Source of the DNA: Lunularia cruciata
Lineage: Eukaryota; Streptophyta; Marchantiopsida; Lunulariales; Lunulariaceae
Reading direction: 5' to 3'
Length of the DNA stretch: 64,000 nt
NCBI GenBank assembly: GCA_948567375.1
Contig: OX419756.1
Span: 49,552,333-49,616,332 of the forward strand
A model generated the notes under the pieces. It was not told the DNA's origin. It saw nothing but the letters and a program-made list of their open reading frames with translations, and ran no database searches. Shown piece after piece: positions 46,103-56,814 of this stretch. Position 1 is the stretch's first letter. The number at the start of each line of letters is the position of its first letter. The position numbers and the translations under genes were made by a program.

Positions 46103-47002
46103 ATGGCGGCAATACCGGATGTTATCCTTGCAATGCAACAACAAATCGAGCATCTTACTCGATTGTTGGATGAACGAGACCAGCAACGACGAGAACAGAT
46201 AGACAGAGCGCCAGTTCGAGATGGAGAAGATCACATTCGATTTCCGAAACCCAAGGTGTTTGAAAGCAAGAATCTTCCAGGCATAGTGGAGAATTTTGTG
46301 TTTGACTGTGAACGTTACTTTGAAGCCACCAATCTTCAAGACGAGCGGAAACAAATTCTCTTGGCTTCTAGCCAGTTGGATGGCGTGGCAAAACTTTGGT
46401 GGCGATTCCGAGTAGAAAGAGCTGAACGACAAATTGTTACACCGATTTTGACATGGGCAGAATTCAAGGATGCAATACTTGGTCGATTTCAGACTATAAA
46501 TGCCACCCGAGCTGCACGAGATAAATTGGCAGAGTTGAGGCAGATTGGCTCAGTGAGAAGCTACATCACACAAGTTCAGAATATCATCATGCAAATTCCA
46601 GATATCCAAGAAGGTGAAGTTCTGGATCGATTTGTGCGAGGATTGAAGTCACGAACCAGATTGGAGGTGACCATGCGAGAGCCACAGAACGTAGAAGAAG
46701 CCATGCAATTGGCTGAGCGTTTTGATTCCTTAGTTGCCACAACTTGGTCTCGACCTCGACCTACACAAAACCTACCCGTACCACGAGTGGAAGAACCGGT
46801 ACCAATGGAGATTGATGCTATCCAGCGAAGACCACTTGGCACAGCAGATAGAGAAAGATTACGACAAAATGGAGGTTGTTTTTATTGTCGCCAGTTGGGG
46901 CATCACATTGCTGAATGTCCACTCAAGAATGGACGACCTCGACAAGTTGCCCAAGTGGAAGTTGTGGAGCGGAATGATCCGGGAAACAAGGAATCCCAGT
47001 AG
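46103..47002 (+). CDS. gag: Chromovirus Gag
   Basis: A 299-codon open frame with a Gag capsid region at about residues 50-215 (FDCERYFEATNLQDERKQIL, then AKLWWRF, then FVRGLKSRTRLEVTM). A zinc knuckle CFYCRQLGHHIAEC (CX2CX4HX4C) lies at about residues 258-271. It would form the particle and bind RNA. The frame is intact. It ends at TAG in the region where the protease frame (shifted relative to gag) is already open, from at least 46,999. In many chromoviruses gag and pol share one frame, so the shift is either a programmed frameshift or a mutation. Confidence 0.93.
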   Translation: MAAIPDVILAMQQQIEHLTRLLDERDQQRREQIDRAPVRDGEDHIRFPKPKVFESKNLPGIVENFVFDCERYFEATNLQDERKQILLASSQLDGVAKLWWRFRVERAERQIVTPILTWAEFKDAILGRFQTINATRAARDKLAELRQIGSVRSYITQVQNIIMQIPDIQEGEVLDRFVRGLKSRTRLEVTMREPQNVEEAMQLAERFDSLVATTWSRPRPTQNLPVPRVEEPVPMEIDAIQRRPLGTADRERLRQNGGCFYCRQLGHHIAECPLKNGRPRQVAQVEVVERNDPGNKESQ

Positions 47003-47793
47003 GAGATTTCGAGCCACCTATTGGGAGCTTGATTAGTTCCAATGGGATTGAAGGCTCGACCTATGCAAGTTTGCTTCACTTGCAAGGTATGATATCTAAT
47101 CGGGGTTGTAGAATTTTGGTTGATTCTGGAAGTTCAGAGAATTGCATGTCTATGCAAGTAGCAAAGGAATTGGGTATTCCTATCAAGCCAGTGATTGGAA
47201 GTAGTTTGATGATGGCGGATGGTAGAAAGGGTTCTGCATTCCGCACCTTGCATCCCGTTACCTTCAAGATTGGGAAGGAGTATTTGGAGTGTATGAGGTT
47301 TGTAGTGGCACCTCTACACTATGATATCATTCTAGGTCTACCTTGGCTTGAATGTCATAAGGTTCAATTTGATTGGACCCGACACCAAATTCAAGTACAA
47401 CACCAAGGTAGGAATTTCCGATTAGGTTGTCTGGCACCTCTGAGTAAGACACCTAAGAATAGTCAGTCCCAAGATGGGAAGTTTGTCGAGAAGGTAGCCA
47501 TAGAGTGAATCTGGAAGGGAGATGAGTCCCAAGATGGGAAGTTTGCCAGGAAGGCAACCATGGAGCAAGCTTGGAAGAGAGATGAGTCCCTAGAAGGGAA
47601 GTTTGTGAATGAAGCAGCCATAGAGCAAGCTTTGGAGGACGATAAGTCTGTATTCGCGGTGTGGATCAAGCCGATTGCACAAGAACAATCTGAGGAGGGC
47701 CAAGTGCCGCATCAAGCAATGGTTGATCGGATAGTTCAGGAGTTTGCAGATGTGTTTCCGGATGATCTGCCAAAGGGATTACCCTCCGATTGA
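46999..47793 (+). pseudogene. pol: Chromovirus protease and repeat-bearing linker
   Basis: The aspartic protease active site is ILVDSGSSENC (near 47,115-47,145) with the expected D-S-G. The domain ends near YDIILGLPWLECHKVQFDW. A TGA at 47,506-47,508 interrupts the frame at the start of a linker made of three 60-bp repeats. The reading continues to a second TGA at 47,791-47,793, just before the RT. Protease would cut the Gag-Pol precursor in the particle. Confidence 0.9.
47464..47645 (+). repeat. Three 60-bp tandem repeats in the protease-RT linker
   Basis: The repeats start at 47,464, 47,524 and 47,584, each with AGTCCCWAGAWGGGAAGTTTG-like sequence. They encode 20-residue units of the type DESQDGKFxxKAxxEQAWKR. 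The period is exactly 60 and keeps frame. The first repeat has TGA where the others have a sense codon. Confidence 0.85.
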
Positions 47794-48630
47794 GGTATGC
47801 CCTTCAAGATCAAGTTATTGCCAGGGAGTACTCCAGTGAGTAGACCAATCTATTGGCTCTCACCAAAGGAGTTGGAGGAGTTGTGAACAACACTTACAGA
47901 GTTGTTGGAGACGGATTTCATATGACATAGTACCTCTCCGTGGGGAGCACCGGTACTATTTGTTCCAAAAAAGGATGGAGGACTTCGTTTCTGTATTGAT
48001 TACCGTGGGCTCAATAAGCAAACCGTGAAGAATGCATATCCCTTGCCTCGGATCGATGACCTGCTTGATCAACTAAGTGGAGCACGCTACTTTTCCAAGC
48101 TGGATCTTTGTAGCGGCTATTGGCAAATTCCTATTGAAGGAGAGGACGTGCAAAAGACTGCTTTTCGCACAAGGTATGGACATTTTGAGTGGAGAGTTCT
48201 ACCTTTCGGACTCACTAATGCTCTAGCAGTCTTCATGGATCAGATGCATCAAGTGTTGGAGGGACTATTGGATCGGTCCGTGGTGGTGTTCTTAGATGAT
48301 ATCTTAATCTATAGCAGGACAGAGGCAGAACATGTGAATCATGAGCGAGAAGTCCTAAGACGACTACGACAGTGGAAATTTTACTGCAAGAAGTCAAAGT
48401 GTGCTTTTTGGCAGAAGGAGGTTACCTTCTTGGGTCATAAGATCTCATCAGAGGGGATCAAGATGGAAGAAGAGAAGATCAAGGCCATTACTGATTGGCC
48501 TACCCCGAAGGATGCTACAGAAGTACGAGCATTCAATGGACTGGCCAGTTTTTACCGACGGTTCATCCACTATTATGCTCACGTGGCTGCACCATTGATT
48601 GACCTCTTGGGAAAGAACTCGAGCTTCTAG
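47794..48630 (+). pseudogene. pol: Chromovirus reverse transcriptase
   Basis: RT motifs: [20 protein letters not shown], then [53 protein letters not shown] and the catalytic [12 protein letters not shown] near 48,283-48,318. These are followed by [20 protein letters not shown]. Premature stops lie at 47,884-47,886 and 47,923-47,925 (both TGA); 48,025-48,627 is open (201 codons). TAG at 48,628-48,630 separates it from RNase H. Both upstream TGA codons lie where CGA (Arg) or another sense codon is expected. Confidence 0.93.
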
Positions 48631-49413
48631 TGGACCACCAAGCATGAAGAAGCATTCCAGAAGTTAAAGCATATGGTGTCTTCAAGACCTATTCTTCAAC
48701 CATATGATCCTCAACTACCTTGTGTGGTTGATTTTGATGCTTCTAACTTTGCAATTGGAGCTGTGTTGCAACAAGAATTTCTAGATGGACTACATCCGAT
48801 TGCCTTTGTGTCTCGCCGACTAAATACAGTGGAAAGAAATTACTCTGCTCGAGATCGGGAACAACTTGCAATGGTATATGCCACCAAGGTATGGAGGCAT
48901 TATCTCTTGGGGAAACAAGTGATCATGCGAACTGATCACAAGCCATTGTTGCAGACCTTACACTTGGAGCACATGAAGAGTCAGCATCATCGATGGGAAG
49001 AGCAACTCCAATTGTTTGACATCAAACTTGAGTACAAACCAGGTCGGTTCCATGTCATTCCCGATGCTCTATCACGACGACCTGATTTGAAGGATCTTCC
49101 TTTCATCACGGCGGCAATTACAACGGTGTCCATTGACTCTAAGGTCCACAATGAGTTTCAATCAGCTCTACAACAAGATCCCTTCTTCCAAATGGTACAC
49201 GGTTGTCTGACAGCATGCGACAAGGAGTACAACACCTTCTCCTTCAAGGAAGGCCTTTTATTCCATGCAGACCAGATCCATGTTCCAGCCAAAGGTGATC
49301 TTCGACTTGTGCGCCTTCAAGAAGCCCATGATTTACCAATAGCTGGTCATATGGGAGTGGACATGACCTTGGGCACCCTCCAACGCCAATGGTGGTGGCC
49401 CAACATGACATGA
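48631..49413 (+). pseudogene. pol: Chromovirus RNase H and integrase zinc finger
   Basis: RNase H begins with VDFDASNFAIGAVLQQE (catalytic Asp near 48,735) and continues SRRLNTVERNYSARDREQLA, HYLLGKQVIMRTDHKPLLQT and FHVIPDALSRRPD. The integrase zinc finger starts near 49,320 (HDLPIAGHMGVDMTLGTLQR). TGA at 49,411-49,413 interrupts the reading before its CESCQRNK half. The frame is the same as RT. Confidence 0.93.
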
Positions 49414-50390
49414 GATGTTCAAGACTTTGTTCGATCATGTGAGAGTTGCCAACGGAACAAGGCCAGCAACCAGAAGCCGAGTGGACTCCTTCAACCACTC
49501 GCCATTCCATCCGCTCGTTGGGAGCATGTGAGCTTGGATCTCATCACATCCTTGCCAAAGACAAAACAAGGACACACCGCCATCGTGGTGTTTGTGGATA
49601 AGCTTAGTAAGCAAATCCACTTGGCACCAACTTGTGATACCGTGGATGCTCCAACCTTAGCACAAATCTACTTTGACAATGTCTTCAAGCATCATGGCAT
49701 GCCACGCGTACTCATCTCCGACCGTGATCCTTGCTTTACCGGGAAGTTTTGGCAAGCACTCTTTCAGATACTCGGCACCAAGCTTGCTTTGTCCATGGCC
49801 TATCATCCTCAAACTGATGGACAAACTGAACGCGCCAATCGTACATTGGAGGATATGTTGCGGGCCTTTGTCAATGTCCACCATACCAACTGGGATGAAT
49901 GTCTTGCAGCTGCAGAATTTGCCTACAACAACTCCAAACAGGCAAGCATTGGATTTTCTCCCTTCTTTCTCAATTTTGGCCAAGATCCGCTTGTTCCAGA
50001 TTCTCTTCTTGCTCCCCCTCCCTCTCAGGTTCCTCATACTTCCACATTCTTGACCACTATATCCCGCTCTCTCCAACAAGCCAAGTCTCACCTCCTTGTT
50101 GCTCAGAATCGCCAAAAACAATATGCAGACCATCATCGTCGTGATCTCACCTTTGAAGTTGGTGATAAAGTCATGTTATCCTCTAGTAACCTCCTTCTCC
50201 CACTTGATACCCAAGTTCGTAAACTTGCTCCTAATTGGATAGGACCCTTTGATATCACCCATATTATCTCTCCTGTTGCTTATCATCTTGCCTTAGCTTG
50301 TCACATGCGTATCCATCCTGTCTTTCATGTTTCCAAGTTGAAACCCTTTGTTCCTAACCCTTCTTCCTTTTCCTCTGAGTCCAACCTCCC
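49414..50390 (+). pseudogene. pol: Chromovirus integrase core and GPY/F domain
   Basis: The zinc finger finishes with CESCQRNKASNQKPSG (near 49,440-49,485). The core follows: SLDLITSLPKTKQGHTAIVV with the first Asp, ISDRDPCFTGKFWQALFQIL with the second, and YHPQTDGQTERANRTLEDML with the catalytic Glu. The C-terminal region includes NWIGPFDITHIISPVAYHLA (GPF motif, near 50,233-50,290) and HPVFHVSKLKPFV. The frame is open from 49,414 to the frameshift near 50,340-50,390, in a pyrimidine-rich stretch. Confidence 0.93.
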
Positions 50391-50693
50391 CCTCTTCCTA
50401 TCCCTATCAATGATCATGAGGAGTACGAAGTTGATTGTATCCTTGCGCGTCGCCATATTCAACGAGGCCGTCGCCAACACACGGAGTACAAGGTCCTTTG
50501 GAAAGGGTATCCCCTTCATGATGCCACATGGGAACCTCTTTCTCACCTCCAAAATGCACAGATGGCCATCAAGGAATTTGAAGCTTCACTGGCGACGAGG
50601 ACGTCACCAACTAGCAGCGGGGGAATATGTAACAATATGGAGTTTAGTGACGAAGTTAGTTGGGCTTACGAAGTAGAGAATAAGCCAAAATAG
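50391..50693 (+). pseudogene. pol: Chromovirus chromodomain, in shifted frame
   Basis: In a different frame from the integrase, the sequence reads YEVDCILARRHIQRG, then TEYKVLWKGYPLHDATWEPL near 50,429-50,570. This is a chromodomain with its conserved W-K-G-Y and WEP blocks. Chromodomains at the integrase C-terminus define chromoviruses and guide insertion to certain chromatin. The stop is TAG at 50,691-50,693, about 66 bp inside the 3' LTR. The shift from the integrase frame is most simply a one- or two-base indel. Confidence 0.88.
50613..50625 (+). other. Polypurine tract next to 3' LTR
   Basis: AGCAGCGGGGGAA ends three bases before TGTAACAATATGG of the 3' LTR. A purine-rich run here is the usual primer for plus-strand DNA synthesis. 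It is short and contains two pyrimidines. Confidence 0.65.
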
Positions 50694-51050
50694 CCTAGAA
50701 TATTCTAGAAGCATCTAAGAAGCTTCTTAGGAAGCTTCCCAACTAGTTAACTTGCGCCCTAAGCAGGTAGCTTCTAGAAGGAAGCTTCTAGAAGCTTCTA
50801 ACTAGCTTAGCTTGCACGCCAAGTAGGCGGCTTCTAGAAGGAAGCTTCTTGAGAAGCTTCCTAGTTAACTTGACTTGCACTCCAAGAAAGCGGCTCAAGG
50901 AAGCTTCTTGAGAAGCTTCAAAGGTCTTGTATGCTACCTATAAATACCAAGGCCAAAGCTCATGCTAGGCATTCAGAGTTTTCCCTCATTCAAGTGTCCC
51001 AATGTGAGTTTCCATTCTCCTATTTCTCTCCTCGGTTTCGGTCTTTTACA
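50628..51050 (+). repeat. Chromovirus 3' LTR
   Basis: 423 bp, the same length as the 5' LTR, with four transition differences and no indels. It carries the same heat-shock-element clusters (perfect four-unit site at 50,781-50,798) and TATAAATA at 50,939-50,946. It is followed by the target duplication CCATC. Confidence 0.96.
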
Positions 51051-51055
51051 CCATC

Positions 51056-52507
51056 ACTGGCAACTACTTCAACCTGTGGAGTGATCTCCTTCTTTACCTC
51101 TTCTTCTCCCAATACTCGCCTTCTTCTCTACAGTCATCGTATTGGAATAGACGCCTCGCTTCTTGAGCTTTCATGTGCTTCTCCCTTCACCATACTCGGA
51201 CCTGCTTCATACTTTGCCTTACGTCTCGAGCAAACTCCTCTCTGTACTGCAATCGTCTTCTCTTTGGGCACAGTTACTTCATCTTCCAGATGTGTGTTGT
51301 CCTCGGCTTTGATCTCTGCCTGCACTCTTTCTCCTTCTTCTTCTTCTTCTGCAGCCACCGGCGCCGATGTCATTTCTCCTCCTTCATCGCTGTTGCTACT
51401 CGTATCTCCACTCTGTAGCATTAGCTCAGGCTCCTCCTCGTGTTCCGAGTCTTCAGTCTTAAGCTCGGCGTCACCTTCCGAGTCTTCATCCTCCAACTTG
51501 ATCACCACCATACCTCACCTCGGGTTACCTCTCCTGGTCTTCCGAGGTTTCTTCATGTCTTCGGCTTTGCCTTGCCGACTTCTCTTCTTCGTATTTGGAG
51601 TACTCACCTTGATGTCCACGTTCTTCCCTGTCTTCTTGTAATAGTCATTGGTGCTCTTGATTTGCAAAATGTATTGCTGCTCCTTGACATCTACCTCCTT
51701 TCTCAAATCAGGATGGAAGTGCGACACCATCCGAGTTTGCTCCACCGAGTTCAGCAAATTCAGCCTGAGGTAGAAATGCGCTGCAAACAACACGATGTAG
51801 TGTGGAGGCGATTTATCCCGCAAATTCCACACCATTTGCCTTGTTCTCCCATGGAAACACCTTGCCCAATTGATCGGTTCTCCTGCAAATAACTTGTGAA
51901 AGAACACCGCTTGGTGTTTCATCACATATGTGGTCCTCTCCGGCTTCAAGATGGCCATCAATGCACTCACAATTCCTCTCTTCACAGGGTCTTTGTAGCT
52001 CTCAACTTTGTACCCATTCTTCATCCGCTTTGATGAGAATGCATCTCGCACCTCTTGAGTCTCTTGAGCTATCTCTCCCTTCCCCAAGAACGTGCCCCCT
52101 TGCTCCGAGCCTGCTTCCTTCCCGAGTACAAGTCTCTAATCCGACTCTGTCCAGCAAGCCGGATTTCCTCTCTTCCCTTCTCCCTCGGGTCCATCAAGAC
52201 ACTTGCTCTCGATGATTTCTGTCATGAAACATGGAAAACTCACGTTCCAGTTCCATGCCAAGAATGTGATCCAAAGTTGGCTCAAGACTTTGATCCTAGC
52301 AATCATATCTAACCTCCGAATCGCATGATTTCTCACTACAAATTCAGAGTTCTTCTTTCCTCCTCCCATCTCTTTTGCCTTCTCACTATCTCTCAATTTC
52401 ACTCTTGCGACTTCTCCCTTACACACTAACGCGATTCCAACTCTATTTCCCTTCTCATGATCACCTGCAAGACGACTTCTCAACGGCAAAGGAAAATTAC
52501 TTGACAT
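51056..52507 (-). pseudogene. Unit G long ORF, 5' half
   Basis: The start is ATG at 52507 (MSSNFPLPLRSRLAGDHEKG), the same start as D and H. The conserved N-terminal region covers about residues 1-285: AIRRLDMIARIKVLSQLWIT, then GYKVESYKDPVKRGIVSALM, then FAGEPINWARCFHGRTRQMV. A basic patch, TKKRSRQ...KKPRKTRR, follows near 51,540-51,590, then an acidic region to about 51,190. Stops lie at 52,136-52,138, 51,515-51,517, 51,134-51,136 and 51,128-51,130, with no frameshift. The frame joins exactly to 44,269-45,408. Confidence 0.8.
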
Positions 52508-52921
52508 TTCATCATCACGAGTTCAATTTTTATAGAGTTGCACTTTCTTTGTCTTTCTTCACTTCGAGTTTCTACTGAGAAATCACACCTCCTACATGCA
52601 TCTGTCATTGTCAATCAACCTTCGCGCGTATGGGCCGCCAGTTTTTGAACAGTCCCTTCTTGAATTTCTCACCCTGACAAAAAGTTGTTAGACTGTCTTC
52701 ACCTCGGGTTGAGCTCCCCCCTATACAAAGACACTTTACTTTGGGTTGTATGCTGACAGGGCATTTCCGAGTACTTTGCCTTATGACCCGAAGTCACTTT
52801 ACTTTGGGTTTCATCCCGAAGACTCTTTTCTTTGCCTTCTTTGGCCATACAAGCGCAATCCGACTTCTCTATACACTTCTTCTTCTTTATTTTGAAAAAA
52901 AAATGTGGGCACCACACATCT

Positions 52922-53520
52922 TGTGATGAAATACCACTTGTTGCTTTAGGTCTATCCCTTTAGGGCTCTATAATGAACAAATATACTTGTACTCCATGGA
53001 GTAACATGTTTCCTTTGTTCCCTTTGGAAAATCTCTTCATCTAGAAAATCATCTTTAAGATCTTTGGACTAGCCTTTGGTTTTGAGTCATGAGAAGAAGT
53101 CAATATTTGTATGTTGGAGTCCTTTCCTCACTTGGTCATTGTAAGTGAATTCTTGAGAAGAAGAGTCCACCATCCTATTGTACTAAAGAAATCTGCCTTC
53201 TTTATAAAATATTGAAGTGTGTAATGGTCTACATGGAAGACAAATTCATATCCTAATAGGTTGTGATGGAATGCTTTTTAAGCATACATCATACCTAATG
53301 CTTCTCTCTTCATGGTGGTGTAGTTCTACTTACTTGTGATAGTTGCCTACTAGCATAGTATACATGGTTGTCCTTTTTTTGTTGTCTTTTTGATTGAGCA
53401 CCATGCAGATTTCTATTGAGGATGTATGTATGTGAACATGGAAAGTCTTCTCCTAATTAACTGCACTCATCGTAGCTGCTCTGATCAATTTCTCCTTCAG
53501 CACTATTATGAAGTGGACTA
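52922..53520 (-). pseudogene. Host-5 RNase H fragment
   Basis: On the minus strand, TFHVHIHTSSIEICMVLNQK (near 53,390-53,450), VYYASRQLS and HHLLGYEFVFHVDHYTLQYF (several frames) give the order of a gypsy RNase H. The domain ends near WTLLLKNSLT at about 53,110. It stops being readable at an A-rich tract near 53,530, where RT would be expected but is not found. Confidence 0.65.
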
Positions 53521-53639
53521 CTTACTCATTTAAAAAAAATAAAAATTCCAATGTGTTTTAATTCTTTAAATTTCTATAATGCATGTTATGTTAAGGTTGA
53601 CTTATTTAGGTTGATTCATGAGTTGATCTATTACAAGTT

Positions 53640-54340
53640 GATCTCTAGGATGATTTTCTATCTATTGGGTAAAGGAACATGAAGCTTACATTGAGGCTGA
53701 TTTCTCTAGGGTTACTAGTCCACACATGGCTTGCTTCATTGTGTTGGAATTTCCTTCTCAAGAGCTTTCCATAGACACAAAGATAGTGATAAATAGATGT
53801 CTACAGAAGAAGAAATGAAAACAATTTGAATTTGAATTTCTATTCTTGGATTTTCAATTTCCGTACTTGATTCACATACTTGAACTTCTTGTGCTTGATT
53901 CTGGTACAAAGATAGGAAGAGGCAATTCACATCAAGGCTGATTTTTCCATGGTTACTAGAACAAATGGGGTGTGATATATCTCATTGGAAGTCCCTTCTC
54001 AATTACTTTCCATAAATACCAAGATCATGGCAAAAAATAATTTGAATGTCCACTTTTTCCAAACTTTAAATTCTTGCACTTGTACTTATTGCACTCAATT
54101 CCTATAATTGATTCTTATTCAAGGATAAGAGAGGTTATTCACATTGGGGCTGATTTCTCTATAGCTATTCATCCAAACAAAGCATACTTCCTTTTGTTGG
54201 AAGGAGCTTCTCAAGAATTTTTTTGTAAATACTAAGATTCTGGCAAATGGAGGTCTAGAGAAGAATTTACAACTATTTGAATTTCATGCTTTCTTGGACT
54301 TTGAATTCAAGTACTATAGGTTTCCCATAGTTTCCCCCAC
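53640..54340. repeat. Degenerate tandem array, three units of about 210-240 bp
   Basis: The marker AGGCTGATTTCTCTAGGGTT-like sequence recurs at 53,694, 53,935 and 54,147 (spacing 241 and 212). It is followed each time by a similar run containing TTCTCAAGAGCTTTCCATA-like and AATTTGAATTTCTA-like blocks. Units are diverged by substitutions and indels. No coding potential is visible. Confidence 0.7.
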
Positions 54341-54344
54341 TTGT

Positions 54345-54434
54345 CACGTGGCCTCCATGTGTCTACTTGCACGTCACTTGGCCTATAAGTACCTACTTGC
54401 ACATCACTTGGCATCTACATGTCTACTTGTGAAA
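54345..54434. repeat. Three 30-bp tandem repeats
   Basis: The units start at 54,345, 54,375 and 54,405 and read CACNTGGC...CTACTTG, with GTCTACTTG or CCTACTTG near the end of each. The period is exactly 30. It is directly next to the larger tandem array. Confidence 0.75.
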
Positions 54435-54756
54435 GATTGGCATGGCCTATAACACCCATTTCTATATGTATGTGTTATTGTGATATTTAGTTTGCTATTA
54501 CAAGTACTTGAGAGATATTATTTATATAGAGATAAATGATGGTTTTATATTAATCATGATTAGTTAAGATTAGTCATAGCTAAGATAAAGGTGACCTTTA
54601 CTATAGAAGAAGTGGAAAAGATGAGCACCACTATTTTGGATTCTAGTATTGGCATTGAGGAAAACATTGAGAACTCTTGGACCCACAAGCATTTTTGCTT
54701 TGGGTTCTTCTAAAGTCCAAGGATAGTACATGTAAAGGAATCCTTGACTTAGTGGT

Positions 54757-55147
54757 TGGGTCAAGATAAGACCATATGCTTAGGAAAATATTCGCATGAG
54801 TATGGATATTCTTTTCAATTTTGATTTTATTGGACTTTTAGCCTAATAACTTGAGCGACTCTAATAATTAGTAACTTTGATACATAACTATTTCAAAAGT
54901 ATATAAACTAGGGGCAAGGAGGTACTCATCATCATTTGCATGGTTAGTGGTTGGGTCAATAGTTGAAAATACTTGCCCCTAGTACTCATCATCATTTGCA
55001 TTGAGTTCTCTAGTGAGCAATGGTTTGAGTCTTGGAGTGTTAGCCTTGGAGGAGTATGACGGAGTTGGAGTTCCTTGCCATCTGAATCTATGGTATGCTA
55101 CCATAATAGCCATTGGTGGTTCATTCTAAGTGAGAAGTAGGCTGGCT
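54757..55147 (+). repeat. Host-4 5' LTR
   Basis: It aligns with the Host-3 3' LTR (13,833-14,176 reversed), including TATATAAA at 54,900-54,907 and GAGTTCTCTAGTGAGCAATG. The start is placed at TGGGTCAAGATAAG by analogy; both borders are approximate. About 60 bp extra sits at 54,923-54,982, duplicating TACTCATCATCATTTGCAT and also repeating TTAGTGGTTGGGTCAA from the LTR start. Confidence 0.6.
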
Positions 55148-56156
55148 CATATTTTTGGTTTTTTTTTTCAGGATCTCTTTAAAAGGCAAGATAATGTTCC
55201 ACATACAATTCTATATTAGACACAAGGAGGTTATGAGAGCTCACATGGAGAAAACATTTAGGGAGGAGAAAGCTAAACTTATGTTAGAGAAGTTGGACCC
55301 ATTTTTATACCTTTTAGTTCATTATGATATTTTTGAGGTATTATTGTCCTTACTATAACATGAGAGAATTTAGAAAGATTGTGTGAGGTGGATTGAAAAT
55401 TTTAGAAATTATGGTAATTTTGGGCAAAATCTCAAGTTTGAGATCTGGATTTGATCTGGATTAGCTTGGATTATCTTTCAATTGTGACACTTAAAATTAT
55501 TGCAAGGGCTGCTACACACATTGAGATAGAATTTTGGAAGGTGGTAGGGTAAACTATTCCTACAAACTGCACAATTTTTGGAATTTTGTATAGAGTTTAC
55601 CATTTTTTTTCCATTGGATTGTTTTGAAACTTTCCAAAAATATTTAATGCATAACATCTTACTTTTTGGCCTAAGAATTATGGAAGGATTGTTATTGTGG
55701 AGGAATTTATGAGTTTTTAGAAGGGGGGCGTGGTTTTTAGACCAAATATGAAATATATGTGCTGAAAAGAAAGGTGCCTAGGCCAAATGGCTCAATAAAA
55801 AAAATCTGAAATTTTGTAAGGGAGGATGTCTTAGGTTTTTGATCAAGTTTGGAAATTTTAAAGGAATGTGATAAATACAAATTGAGAGAATTTATTACAT
55901 TGTTAGGAGGGGTCAATTTTGGATAGTTGAGATCTCATGTATGAGGAGTGTGACCTGTTTGAGTGATTGGACTCATCTTGGTAGCATGGACTGTCACCCA
56001 AGAGTGGAAGTTGAAGTTGTGCAAGTTTCCTCAAGGGTTTGAGGTGATTGTACAGGTTGATTTGGAAAAAAAGAGTTTAGAATAGAATTTGAAAAGAGTG
56101 TTGAGAGGATCCAAAAATATACACTACTTGGAAGAAAGAATGATTCTAAGTGCTTT
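55148..56156 (+). other. Host-4 leader, left of unit H
   Basis: This is non-coding sequence between the LTR and unit H, beginning with a T-rich run near 55,160-55,170. A small ORF at 55,155-55,358 has no known motif. I could not identify a primer-binding site after the LTR. The leader continues at 59,935. Confidence 0.45.
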
Positions 56157-56814
56157 TGTGACAACCAGGCAAATATCACTTTTGCAGTAATCGGGTAAGT
56201 AAAGTTCGTTCCCGCAGAGATACGAGTCAAAATTGGTCAAATACAAAGCAAAGTAACCATTTCAGTTCTTCTTGGTTGCGTCTTTAATCTCTCAGGTAGA
56301 AACCACACCCAGAAGAGAGTAACAAGCATTGACTAGCAGTCTTGTCACAAATTCACACTTCTTAATCACAAATCCTTCAATTCTTTCCAAACAATCTTGA
56401 TTGTGATGATTCGGACTCTCCCAAAAACGGCACTTCACTACAAAACAACTTCACCTCAGAATTTTGTTCCACCCCTCCATTGAAGGCACAACTTCCTTGA
56501 TTGAAATTGCTTCACATCAACTTCGCACTGCACTCACAAATGCAGAATACTACCAACACTACAATTCCTCTCAGATCTGTCAAGGCATTGCTTCGATTGC
56601 ACTTCACTCAGGATCAAACACACAGTGAAGATCAAGGCTGTGGAATCTAACATCCAACAAACACACTAACTTGCACTTCGAATTTCTCCAAACACTCACA
56701 AACATAGACACAAAGTTGATACTCGGAATCAAGCTCAAGCGACGAGCACTACTTCATAGCACTTTGCTTTATCTATTCTCAAAAATAATGAGCACTGAAC
56801 AACATTTCTCTACA

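Larger units (their letters stand above)
45409..51050 (+). mobile_element. Ty3/gypsy chromovirus, near-complete and young
   Basis: A 5.64-kb element with two 423-bp LTRs, an initiator-Met-tRNA primer site, gag, protease, RT, RNase H, integrase, a C-terminal chromodomain and a purine tract. CCATC flanks it perfectly (45404-45408 and 51051-51055). The LTRs differ at four transitions (about 99.05% identity), so the insertion is recent. Despite this, pol carries six in-frame stops and a frameshift before the chromodomain, so this copy cannot be autonomous. It lies inside the ORF of unit G, in the opposite orientation. Confidence 0.96.
43479..52916 (-). mobile_element. Unit G: split by a chromovirus, perfect target duplication
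   Basis: The left end is TGTGACAACGCGGC at 43479 and the right end GTGGGCACCACA at 52916. CATCT lies on both sides (43474-43478 and 52917-52921). Removing the chromovirus 45,409-51,050 and one copy of CCATC leaves about 3.8 kb, the standard unit length. The long ORF runs in one frame on both sides of the chromovirus. A TTTAAATAG box (CTATTTAAG on the minus strand) lies near 44,144-44,154. The host is the pol gene of Host-5. Confidence 0.93.

Noticed and set aside
46058-46432. 124-codon antisense ORF over chromovirus gag
   Set aside because: It is a shadow of the intact gag frame on the plus strand.
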